DNA of 64,000 nt from an uncultured Pelagibacteraceae bacterium. Its GTDB lineage: Bacteria; Pseudomonadota; Alphaproteobacteria; Pelagibacterales; Pelagibacteraceae. The stretch's first letter is position 1. Each line of letters opens with the position of its first letter. Made by a program: the position numbers and the translations under genes. Shown in pieces: positions 35,862 to 43,428 of this stretch. The notes beneath the pieces were generated by a model that worked only from the letters and a program-made list of their open reading frames with translations, was not told where the DNA came from and did no database searches. The stretch covers positions 1-64,000 of the forward strand of contig CACPQM010000008.1 in assembly GCA_902636075.1 (NCBI GenBank). Reading direction: 5' to 3'.

Positions 35862-36785
35862 TTGATTTTATCAAAGCTAAATTATATTAAAATTTATGGC
35901 CATAGAGGCGCTAGAGGAGATCTTCCTGAAAATACTTTAGAAAGTTTTAAATATTTATTTAAAAACAATATTAATGCATACGAAACAGATATTTTGATTT
36001 CCAAAGATCTTATTCCTGTGATTACACATGACTTTAGATTAGATCCAAGTTTTACAAAAGATAATGAGGGAAATTGGATAACGGATGAAAATATAATAAT
36101 ATTTGACTTAAGTTACGATGAGCTTTTAAAATTTGATGTTGGGTCTTTAAATAAATTATCTAGATATGGAAGAAGATTTGTTAATCAAAAAACTTTAGAA
36201 AATCAAAAGATACCAAAACTTTCTGAGTTATTAGAATTATCTTCAAAAAACAAATCTGAAAATTTATTAATAAATTTAGAAATTAAATCTACACCTGACG
36301 AGGAAAATTTAACTCCAACCCCAGAGGAAATGGTAAAACTTGTTATGAAAGAAGTAAATAAATCAAATTTACAAAATAAAATAATCATTTCTTCATTTGA
36401 TTGGAGAACACTGACAGAAATCAAAAATCTTTACCCTGAAATTTCAAGAGCTTATTTAAGTTTTCTACAACAGGCAGGAATTAAAATTAAAAATACAATT
36501 TACAATAGATCTCCATGGATGAGTTACTTACCTTTTTTTGAAAAATATGAATTACCAAAAATTATAAAATCACAAGGTGGAAAAGCTTTGCATCCATACC
36601 ATAAAGATATTACAAAAAAACTAGGAGATATTTCTCATCAAGAAGATTTGCCAGTGAACGTTTGGACAGTTAATGAAGAGAACGATATGTTAAAAATGAT
36701 TGAGTATGGTGTAGATGGTATCATGACAGACTATCCATTAAGGCTGAAAGAACTTTGTGACAAAGAAAATATAAACTGGTTTTAG
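35862..36785 (+). CDS. ugpQ: Glycerophosphodiester phosphodiesterase
   Basis: Hydrolyses glycerophosphodiesters to glycerol-3-phosphate and an alcohol (307 residues; E. coli UgpQ has 247). GDPD motifs: YGHRGARGDLPENTLESF near residue 12, ETDILISKDLIPVITHD, NLEIKSTPDE and VWTVNEENDML near the end. No signal peptide is present, so it acts in the cytoplasm on imported diesters. The start is TTG two bases after the ugpC stop; no ATG is available before the catalytic HRG. Roughly 60 extra residues lie between strands, including RSPWMSYLPFFEKYELPKII. Confidence 0.88.
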   Translation: MILSKLNYIKIYGHRGARGDLPENTLESFKYLFKNNINAYETDILISKDLIPVITHDFRLDPSFTKDNEGNWITDENIIIFDLSYDELLKFDVGSLNKLSRYGRRFVNQKTLENQKIPKLSELLELSSKNKSENLLINLEIKSTPDEENLTPTPEEMVKLVMKEVNKSNLQNKIIISSFDWRTLTEIKNLYPEISRAYLSFLQQAGIKIKNTIYNRSPWMSYLPFFEKYELPKIIKSQGGKALHPYHKDITKKLGDISHQEDLPVNVWTVNEENDMLKMIEYGVDGIMTDYPLRLKELCDKENINWF

Positions 36786-36794
36786 TTTATTTTA

Positions 36795-37514
36795 ATGGAT
36801 TTAAATATAGTTAATAACCAAGAACAATTTTTAGCAGGTAAACTTAGAGGGTATACTTTAAAAGGTGCAGAAAATAAATTTGACGATAAAGGAAAACCTT
36901 TACCATTTCCAGGGTGCACAATAATTTGTAATATTCCTCTTAATACATATTTATCCGATCAAATTATTGGTTTTCAAAAAAAATTAGAAAATTTTAATCC
37001 TGAAAAAACTTATTCCTATTTACCACCATCAAGTTTTCATATGACATTATTTGACTGTTGTAATTTAAATACAAAAAATACTTATTATTGGCCAACAGAT
37101 ATAGATCTTGATATGGATTACAAAGATATAGCTATTCAATTAAATAAAAGAATTGAAAACTATAATTTTCCAAAAGAAATCAATTTAAAACTAAAAACAT
37201 TTTTTGGAGGTTACAGCATTGTTTTAGAACCCTTTTCTGAGGAGGACGAAAAAATTTTAAGAAATTGTAGAGATGAACTAAGTAATTTATTGAAAATTAA
37301 ATTTGAAAATCATCAAAGATATACTTTCCATGTTACATTAGCTTATATCTTGAGACAACTTAATGAAACTGAAATAAAAAATTTAACTAAATTTAATAAA
37401 CAATTATCCTCTGATTTTAATAAAAAAATTCCAAAAATTACTTTCACAAAACCTGAAATGTGCACCTTTAAAAACATGCTGGAGTTTGAAAGTATTAATC
37501 CTTCTAGCCTGTAA
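36795..37514 (+). CDS. 2H phosphoesterase superfamily protein (DUF1868-like)
   Basis: A 239-residue protein with the two HxT motifs of the 2H superfamily: SSFHMTLFDCC near residue 83 and YTFHVTLAYIL near residue 180. The N-terminus (FLAGKLRGYTLKG, PFPGCTIICNIP) fits DUF1868. 2H enzymes open or hydrolyse cyclic phosphates and phosphodiesters. It starts nine bases after ugpQ and ends the ugp operon, so it may act on a cyclic glycerophosphate or another diester formed during glycerophosphodiester use. Its substrate is unproven. Confidence 0.78.
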   Translation: MDLNIVNNQEQFLAGKLRGYTLKGAENKFDDKGKPLPFPGCTIICNIPLNTYLSDQIIGFQKKLENFNPEKTYSYLPPSSFHMTLFDCCNLNTKNTYYWPTDIDLDMDYKDIAIQLNKRIENYNFPKEINLKLKTFFGGYSIVLEPFSEEDEKILRNCRDELSNLLKIKFENHQRYTFHVTLAYILRQLNETEIKNLTKFNKQLSSDFNKKIPKITFTKPEMCTFKNMLEFESINPSSL

Positions 37515-37589
37515 TAGTTTTTACTTATAGATATTCTTCATTATTATTTTAATCTTTGATTTTCAATAAATTTTTAAAAACTGATTTAG

Positions 37590-37623
37590 AAAATTGACCT
37601 TAAATCTTATAGGTTCAATTTTT
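37590..37623. terminator. Bidirectional terminator between the ugp operon and aqpS
   Basis: AAAATTGA-CCT (37590-37600) pairs with AGG-T-TCAATTTT (37611-37622) with one bulged T and a ten-base loop. T-runs lie on the right for the plus strand and, as complement, on the left for the minus strand. It sits between convergent operons and touches the aqpS stop codon, so it can end both transcripts. Confidence 0.75.
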
Positions 37624-38301
37624 CTACGAGATAGTTTTATCTCTTGTCCTGTTATTGAAAAGCATTTTTTTAGCCACAAATACAGCAAAAAGTGCACCGA
37701 TAATTTCTGCTAATATATAAACTGGAGTATACATATAATTAATTCCAGTAAAACTTTCTGTAAATGTTCTCGCTATTGCTACAGCAGGATTTGCAAATGA
37801 TGTAGATGATGTAAACCAATAACCAGCAGTGATATAAAAAGCAACACATGAGGCCACTACCACACTTCCTTTCTTTAATGATCCAAAAATTATCAGTATC
37901 AATCCAAATGTTGCTACAATTTCAGATGTAAATATATTTATTCCGTCCCTTGATTTTGTTGATAATTCAAAAATTTGATGTTCGAAAAAGAAATTGGCAA
38001 GTGCTACACCTAACAAACAACCTAAAATTTGCGCAGATATATATGTGGGTAATAAATTTCCTTTTAATTTTTTTGTAAGAAACATTGCTAGACTTACAAA
38101 TGGATTAAAATGTGCTCCTGAAACATCACTAAAAACAGTTACTAGCACAAAAAGTCCTGCGCCAGTTGCTATAGTATTGGCTAAAAGCATAATACCTGTG
38201 TCATTTGTAAGATTTTCAGCCATTATTCCTGAGCCAACAATAATCATTACAAGGAAACAACTACCAATAAACTCTCCAAGAAAAAACTTACTATATTTCA
38301 T
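37624..38301 (-). CDS. aqpS: Aquaglyceroporin, arsenic-resistance type (AqpS-like)
   Basis: Membrane channel of the MIP family (225 residues, six helices). The two pore half-helices are HFNPFVSLA (NPF instead of the canonical NPA) and FANPAVAIARTF (NPA). Co-location with arsC, overlapping by 11 bases, mirrors the aqpS-arsC pair of Sinorhizobium, where the channel lets arsenite leave the cell after arsenate reduction. The charged C-terminus is short. A glycerol channel role near ugp is a second possibility. Confidence 0.85.
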   Translation of the reverse strand: MKYSKFFLGEFIGSCFLVMIIVGSGIMAENLTNDTGIMLLANTIATGAGLFVLVTVFSDVSGAHFNPFVSLAMFLTKKLKGNLLPTYISAQILGCLLGVALANFFFEHQIFELSTKSRDGINIFTSEIVATFGLILIIFGSLKKGSVVVASCVAFYITAGYWFTSSTSFANPAVAIARTFTESFTGINYMYTPVYILAEIIGALFAVFVAKKMLFNNRTRDKTIS

Positions 38302-38746
38302 AATTTTTTATCCAATCATTAATTCTTGTTTCTAAATTGGAATAAGTTTTATGTATTTCTGTTGAAATCAGCTCTTCTTTATTTGGTTTATCACTCTTCT
38401 CTAACTCATTAATGATATAAACAGGATCTTCAATATCCCAATGAACTATTTTTTCAGGGGATGGCCAGACTGGACAAACTTCATTACTAGCATTGTTACA
38501 TACAGTAAATACCTGATCAAAGGTTGTTTTCTCATTCAAGAATTTGTTGAAGTTTTTTGATGACAGATTTTTTGTATCAAAATTATTTTCATTTAGATAC
38601 TTAATGACATATTTATTAATTATTCCAGATGGTTTGCTACCCGCACTGTAACCAATAAATTTATTTTTATGAAATTTATTAACTACACTTTCGGCCAATA
38701 TGCTTCTGTGAGAATTGCCAGTACAAACAAATAAAAGTTTTTTCAT
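38291..38746 (-). CDS. arsC: Arsenate reductase, low-molecular-weight phosphatase type
   Basis: Reduces arsenate to arsenite using thioredoxin-type thiols (151 residues). The phosphatase P-loop is VCTGNSHRS with Cys8. The redox pair is Cys83 and Cys91 in FTVCNNASNEVCPVWP, matching the triple-cysteine ArsC mechanism. The general acid is in WDIEDP. The gene is upstream of aqpS on the same strand with overlapping ends. Arsenate enters through phosphate transporters, so its presence inside a phosphate-scavenging island makes sense. Confidence 0.92.
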   Translation of the reverse strand: MKKLLFVCTGNSHRSILAESVVNKFHKNKFIGYSAGSKPSGIINKYVIKYLNENNFDTKNLSSKNFNKFLNEKTTFDQVFTVCNNASNEVCPVWPSPEKIVHWDIEDPVYIINELEKSDKPNKEELISTEIHKTYSNLETRINDWIKNYEI

Positions 38747-38793
38747 TTTTAACTTTTATTACTATAAAATATTTTTTCTATACTTAATGAGTA

Positions 38794-38822
38794 CTAAATC
38801 TAAATTGTAATAAAACTGAAAC
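38794..38822 (+). promoter_or_regulatory. Possible Pho box upstream of phnZ
   Basis: CTAAATC (38794), TTGTAAT (38805) and CTGAAAC (38816) follow the 11-bp period of the pstS array. The second unit is identical to the last unit of that array. The match is imperfect and lies only 20 bases ahead of the phnZ start, leaving little room for a -10 box and leader, so confidence is limited. Confidence 0.42.
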
Positions 38823-38841
38823 ATTTTTAATTTAAAAGAAT

Positions 38842-39396
38842 ATGATGGATAATATGTCAAATATTGCAAATTTATTTAAAATTATAGAAGAAATTGGATC
38901 AGACAAACAATATGGAAATGAAAAAGTTTCACAACTAGAACATGCAATTCAATGCGCATTATTGGCAAAAAAAAATAATGAAAACCATTTTTTTATTACT
39001 GCAGCCCTATTCCATGATATTGGTCACTTAATTAATAATGACAAAGAAGCCATAAAAAAAGGAATAGATAAAAAGCATGAAAATTCAGGATCTCTTTTTC
39101 TTTCTAGATTTTTTCCAGAAGATGTTACAATATTAATTAAAGGACATGTTCCGGCTAAAAGATATTTGGTTTATTGTGAAAAAGGTTATTATGAGTCTTT
39201 ATCTATTGCTTCAAAACGAAGTTTAGATGTCCAAGGAGGAAGTTTTTCCAAAGAGGAAGCAAACGAATTTATTAAACAACCTTTTATGCAAGATGCAGTT
39301 AGATTAAGAAAATATGATGATCTTGCTAAAATTGAAAATTTAGAAATTCCAAATATAAATTATTTTTACAAACACGTAGAGAGAAGCTTTAAATAA
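38842..39396 (+). CDS. phnZ: HD-domain mixed-valent di-iron phosphonate oxygenase (PhnZ-like)
   Basis: A 184-residue HD-domain protein of the phosphonate-specific group. Iron ligands are at nearly the same numbers as in characterised PhnZ: His34 (SQLEHAIQ), His58-Asp59 (LFHDIGH), His79, His102 (KGHVPAKRYL) and Asp160 (RLRKYDDLAK). The substrate-gate residues Tyr24 and Glu27 also match. PhnZ cleaves the C-P bond of a 1-hydroxyphosphonate with oxygen, releasing phosphate. The hydroxylase PhnY that usually sits beside it is absent here. The gene overlaps the following MFS gene by eight bases, tail to tail. Confidence 0.88.
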   Translation: MMDNMSNIANLFKIIEEIGSDKQYGNEKVSQLEHAIQCALLAKKNNENHFFITAALFHDIGHLINNDKEAIKKGIDKKHENSGSLFLSRFFPEDVTILIKGHVPAKRYLVYCEKGYYESLSIASKRSLDVQGGSFSKEEANEFIKQPFMQDAVRLRKYDDLAKIENLEIPNINYFYKHVERSFK

Positions 39397-40561
39397 ACTT
39401 TTTTTTGTTTAAAAAAATTGCTGTCGAGTTACCAAATATTGCTAAAACAAAAAATACTAATATTAACAAATCATATCCTCCTACATTCCATACCAACGAA
39501 CCAATCCATGGACCAGCAATACTACCAATCATATATTGCAAAGCTAAAATACCATGAATATTGCCAAAGTTTTTTTGGCCAAAAGTATCATTTTGAACCA
39601 AAGGTTTTAAAATAGCCATACTGCCATATGCTGAACTATTAAATAAAACAAATAAAAATGCTAAGTAATGATTAATATTTATAAAGTATAAAAATATCAT
39701 TCCAACTACCATCGAGTAAAAACAAATTACAAATAATTTTAAATTTGACTTATCACCTCCATATATCATAACTAAAATTCTACCTATTACTTGTCCTGGT
39801 CCAAACAGAGATGCTGTCAATACAGCTTGGGATAGACTCATCCCTTTTTCCTGCAACATTGGAATTACATGAGTTGTAATAGCACCAATATTAAATCCAA
39901 TAACAAACAATGAAAAACTAAATAACCAAAATCTATAATCTTTAAGTATTATTTTAAGCTTTGAATTTTGATCTGTTTTCTTTTCAATTTTTTTAAATTC
40001 TTTTATAATTATATTTTTGAAACCAAAATAATTAGCTGGTGAACTAATCAATATATTTAATATTCCAAAAATAAATACAGTAAACCTCCAGTCATATTGT
40101 TCTGTTAAATAAGTAGCAGTAGGAAATGTGTATGTGCTTGCAAATCCAGCAAATAAAGTAATTATTGCAATAGATGTTTTGGCCTTTGATTTTAAATTAA
40201 TAGTAATGACACTAAAAAGCATCGTATAAAGACAGCCACCCGAGGTTGCACTGACAAGTATCCAAGCAAGTAAAAATCCACCATATGTATCTACTGATGA
40301 AAGATAAATTACACTTAGTCCTAACAGTATAGGACTGGTCCACATCATTGGAAAACTTAGATTTCTATCTACAATCTTACCTAGAAAAGGTAAAAGTAAA
40401 CTATGCACAACTAAGCCTAGAGAATAAATAAAGGTTAAATTATTCCTTGAGATACTAAGTTCATTTTCCCAAGTTAGCAACAACGCTGAGAACAGATACA
40501 TACAACTGCTGTAACAAAAGGTAACTGATATACCTATTAAAAATGCAGACAAATATTTCAC
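39389..40561 (-). CDS. MFS transporter, substrate unknown
   Basis: Twelve-helix major facilitator protein (390 residues). The characteristic loop between helices 2 and 3 reads LLPFLGKIVDRNLSFP, and there is a long central cytoplasmic loop rich in lysine near residue 195. The overall pattern resembles oxalate/monocarboxylate-type MFS carriers. The start is GTG at 40561. It lies between phnZ and a secreted small protein, and near arsC-aqpS. Export of an arsenic compound or uptake of a phosphonate are both conceivable, but nothing in the sequence decides. Confidence 0.75.
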   Translation of the reverse strand: MKYLSAFLIGISVTFCYSSCMYLFSALLLTWENELSISRNNLTFIYSLGLVVHSLLLPFLGKIVDRNLSFPMMWTSPILLGLSVIYLSSVDTYGGFLLAWILVSATSGGCLYTMLFSVITINLKSKAKTSIAIITLFAGFASTYTFPTATYLTEQYDWRFTVFIFGILNILISSPANYFGFKNIIIKEFKKIEKKTDQNSKLKIILKDYRFWLFSFSLFVIGFNIGAITTHVIPMLQEKGMSLSQAVLTASLFGPGQVIGRILVMIYGGDKSNLKLFVICFYSMVVGMIFLYFININHYLAFLFVLFNSSAYGSMAILKPLVQNDTFGQKNFGNIHGILALQYMIGSIAGPWIGSLVWNVGGYDLLILVFFVLAIFGNSTAIFLNKKKFI

Positions 40562-40615
40562 AAATTTTTTTATTTCTTTAACATTTTTTTAACAAAAGTA
40601 AGTTAATAGATTATT

Positions 40616-41044
40616 ATGAATAAAATCTTAATCTCATTTATATTAACTTTATCCACAATTTCTATTACTCAAGCTGACAATCATGCTAAAATAACAGAGC
40701 AACAAGCCGGCAGTAGTTATTCACAAAATACTGAGGATACATTTAAAAATGAAATAGGGAATTGTGAAGACCCTGGCGTACTTATGTTAAGAGCCACTGT
40801 TAAAAATGATATTTCAAGATCTAGTCCCGAAAAAGCATCTGAGGCAGAAGCATTAATGAAAGAGGGCATGAAATTGTGTAATGAAAATAGAGTTTTTGAG
40901 GCAAAACTAAAATTAGAAGACGCTAAAACAACTGCTAGAGCAGGATTAGTAGATGGAGAGGATCCATCTATAACTAAAGTTGTTGTTGACAATAATGAGA
41001 TAACAAAGGAAGAAAAACCTTGGTGGAAATTCTGGAAAGATTGA
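40616..41044 (+). CDS. Small secreted protein of unknown function
   Basis: A 142-residue protein with a signal peptide (MNKILISFILTLSTISIT, cleavage near QAD). The mature part has two cysteines (IGNCEDPGV and MKLCNENRV), a helical stretch rich in Glu/Ala/Lys (SSPEKASEAEALMKEGMK) and ends in the aromatic tail KPWWKFWKD. No enzyme motif was seen. It stands alone between the MFS gene and the phosphonate transporter, diverging from the former with 54 bases between starts. Confidence 0.7.
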   Translation: MNKILISFILTLSTISITQADNHAKITEQQAGSSYSQNTEDTFKNEIGNCEDPGVLMLRATVKNDISRSSPEKASEAEALMKEGMKLCNENRVFEAKLKLEDAKTTARAGLVDGEDPSITKVVVDNNEITKEEKPWWKFWKD

Positions 41045-41111
41045 TTTTTATCTTTTTAAATTCCTAAATTAAAATTTCTAGAAAAATTTTTGATAAAGGT
41101 ATTTTTTCTAT

Positions 41112-42512
41112 TTACCTTACAATTAATTGATCTGATCCAATTAATATTCTTCTAAGCCAAGCAGATAATCTATCCATAAATATTACTACAGCCAAAACTA
41201 ATATTGCCATGTAGGCGACATTTTCAAAATCATTTCCAGTACCTAGTGCACCTAAAAATTGTAAACCAATTCCTCCTGCGCCCATTGCACCTATTATTAC
41301 GGCTCCTCTAGTATTTGACTCTAAATAGTATAAGGATTGAGATACAAAAATTGGAAGTATTTGAGGAATTATACCAAATCTATGTTGTAGAAATTTGCTA
41401 GCCCCTGTAGATTGAACTCCTTCTTGTTGTTTCTTCTCAGTATTTTCAATTGCTTCAGAATATAATTTACCTAAAGTACCTGTATCAGTAAAACCAATCG
41501 CAAAAATACCAGTGAAGGGTCCTGGACCAAAAGCTCTTAAAAATATTAAACTCCAAATTAAAAAGTCTATTCCTCTTAAAGTATCAAATAATCTTCTTAA
41601 CGTAAATCTTAGAGCTTTAATAGGTGTAACGTTGTATGCAGCAAGGAATGACAAGGGCAGAGCCATTACCGTAGCAAACATTGTCCCTAATACAGCCATA
41701 ACAATTGTTTCGAGCATTGCCCACCAAACTCTACCGTGCATAAATGCTTCATTATCCTTAATCTCTGTTAAGAAAAGTTTTAAATTAGACATTTCAGGAA
41801 CAACTCTTTCTTTAGAAAAAGTCAAACCTAGTGCTTCGAAAAAGGTATATGGTTCTAACGGACTTGAGAAATCAAACCAAAAATATTTCCATCCGATACT
41901 GTAACGATGAATTTCAACTTTTTTTGGATATACTTGAATTCTCTCATACAAAGTTGGTCTAAATTCAACTCTATTTTCTGTGATTCTAAAACCTTTTAAA
42001 TCTTCTATGACCAAATCCTCTGAACCTACAAGGTAAGGTTTACCATTAGAATTTAATTTTATGGTAAAACCTCTCTCATATTTTGGAAAATTTACAATCT
42101 CGACTTTATCTTTGTATAATATTGCCTTACCTTTATTATTAAACTCAACTACATTGCCAACATTATCAGAATTTTTGTAAAACCAATCTGGAATTGATTT
42201 ATCAAGATTATCTCTTCCATAAACACTTCTATAATTTCCTTCAAAAGCTATTTTAATATCCTCATGATTTTCCCATTTCATTGTTACATGATCTTTGTGT
42301 GCATATGTGTCTAAGACAAACATAGCAGCATTTTGTGGTTTCCATTTTTTTGGGATATCAACAACATCTAAAGTAAAAAAACCTACTATTAAATATACTA
42401 AGACGAGAAAAAAAATTATTTGGCCTCTTAATCTACTCTTTCTGGCTTGTTTAAATGTGTCAGGAAATAATTTACGAATATTTTCTCTTTGAATAGCTAA
42501 ACTAGAACTCAT
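41112..42512 (-). CDS. phnE: Phosphonate ABC transporter permease with large extracytoplasmic insert
   Basis: Permease of the PhnCDE importer (466 residues, against about 270 for E. coli PhnE). After one helix (residues 29-50) there is about 170 residues of hydrophilic, beta-rich sequence on the periplasmic side, then the usual permease core from about residue 255. The coupling loop is EGVQSTGASKFLQHRFGIIP (residues 364-383), followed by a helix with GAMGAGGIGLQFLGALG. Its start overlaps the other phnE by four bases (ATGA). Long PhnE forms are known in alphaproteobacteria. The insert may dock PhnD. Confidence 0.86.
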   Translation of the reverse strand: MSSSLAIQRENIRKLFPDTFKQARKSRLRGQIIFFLVLVYLIVGFFTLDVVDIPKKWKPQNAAMFVLDTYAHKDHVTMKWENHEDIKIAFEGNYRSVYGRDNLDKSIPDWFYKNSDNVGNVVEFNNKGKAILYKDKVEIVNFPKYERGFTIKLNSNGKPYLVGSEDLVIEDLKGFRITENRVEFRPTLYERIQVYPKKVEIHRYSIGWKYFWFDFSSPLEPYTFFEALGLTFSKERVVPEMSNLKLFLTEIKDNEAFMHGRVWWAMLETIVMAVLGTMFATVMALPLSFLAAYNVTPIKALRFTLRRLFDTLRGIDFLIWSLIFLRAFGPGPFTGIFAIGFTDTGTLGKLYSEAIENTEKKQQEGVQSTGASKFLQHRFGIIPQILPIFVSQSLYYLESNTRGAVIIGAMGAGGIGLQFLGALGTGNDFENVAYMAILVLAVVIFMDRLSAWLRRILIGSDQLIVR

Positions 42513-43363
42513 TGATTTGCTCCAATTAATTTATGTCTCCAATATGCAGACAAATAATCTAATGCAATTATCGTACCAACCAGTAAGAACATACACGCTA
42601 AAACATCAGCTCCATAATTCCATTGTATTAAAGCTGCTAACATTTCTCCAATTCCACCTGCACCAACAAAACCTAATATTGTAGATTCTCTAACATTAAT
42701 TTCTAACCTCAATATTCCATAACTTAAAAACAAAGGTAGTACCTGGGGAAGAACTGAAAATCTTATCTTCTGTGTCCAAGTTGCACCAACAGAACTTAAA
42801 CCTTCAATAGGTTTTCCATCACAATTTTCTATAGCCTCAGTAAATAATTTACCAAGTGCTCCAGCAGTGTGTATCGTAATAGCAATCACTGCTGGTAAAG
42901 ATGATTTACCCATCAAATATAAAAACACCATTGCTATTATTAATGTTGGAAATGATCTTGTCACATCCATAAAAAATTTTGTAAATTGAATAACTCTTTT
43001 ATTTCTTATTAAATTTCTACTAGAGAAGATTGCAAAAATAACTGCCAAAACAAATCCGATCGAAGTTGAAAATAAAGCAATATTTAAAGTAATAATTAAT
43101 TCAGGAATATACTTAATAACTCTTGGCCAATATTTCCATCCCATCTCAAAAGTGTCTACAAATAAATCTCTAGGGTAGTTAAAAAAATTAGCTATACCTC
43201 TTCCAAAAGACCCTGCATTTGCTTCTAACGATACCAAGGTACCACCAAAAAAAATTAATATTAGAATTGCAATTCCAAGTAGCGAGGACCTAGTTCTCTG
43301 GTTTGTTAATTTTTTTAAATTAACTTCAATTTGTTCTAGGTTGGCAGGTAAGGCTTTTGTCAT
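42509..43363 (-). CDS. phnE: Phosphonate ABC transporter permease
   Basis: Standard-size PhnE (284 residues from ATG 43363; the frame is open upstream to a TTG at 43390, but that start would lie inside the phnD-phnE stem-loop). The coupling loop is EGLSSVGATWTQKIRFSVLP, followed by RESTILGFVGAGGIGEMLAA, the family signature. With the longer PhnE it would form a heterodimeric channel. It overlaps the next gene by four bases. Confidence 0.9.
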   Translation of the reverse strand: MTKALPANLEQIEVNLKKLTNQRTRSSLLGIAILILIFFGGTLVSLEANAGSFGRGIANFFNYPRDLFVDTFEMGWKYWPRVIKYIPELIITLNIALFSTSIGFVLAVIFAIFSSRNLIRNKRVIQFTKFFMDVTRSFPTLIIAMVFLYLMGKSSLPAVIAITIHTAGALGKLFTEAIENCDGKPIEGLSSVGATWTQKIRFSVLPQVLPLFLSYGILRLEINVRESTILGFVGAGGIGEMLAALIQWNYGADVLACMFLLVGTIIALDYLSAYWRHKLIGANQ

Positions 43364-43379
43364 AATTTTTAAAAAATAA

Positions 43380-43414
43380 ATCAGAGGCAAAGATTTACAT
43401 TCTTTGCCTCTGAT
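43380..43414 (-). terminator. Intra-operonic stem-loop between phnD and phnE
   Basis: On the minus strand ATCAGAGGCAAAGA pairs with TCTTTGCCTCTGAT, a perfect 14-bp stem with a seven-base loop. It is followed by TTATTTTTT. It begins 14 bases after the phnD stop and ends 16 bases before the phnE start. It has terminator form, and readthrough must supply the permeases. Confidence 0.86.
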
Positions 43415-43428
43415 TATAGGAGGTTTAA

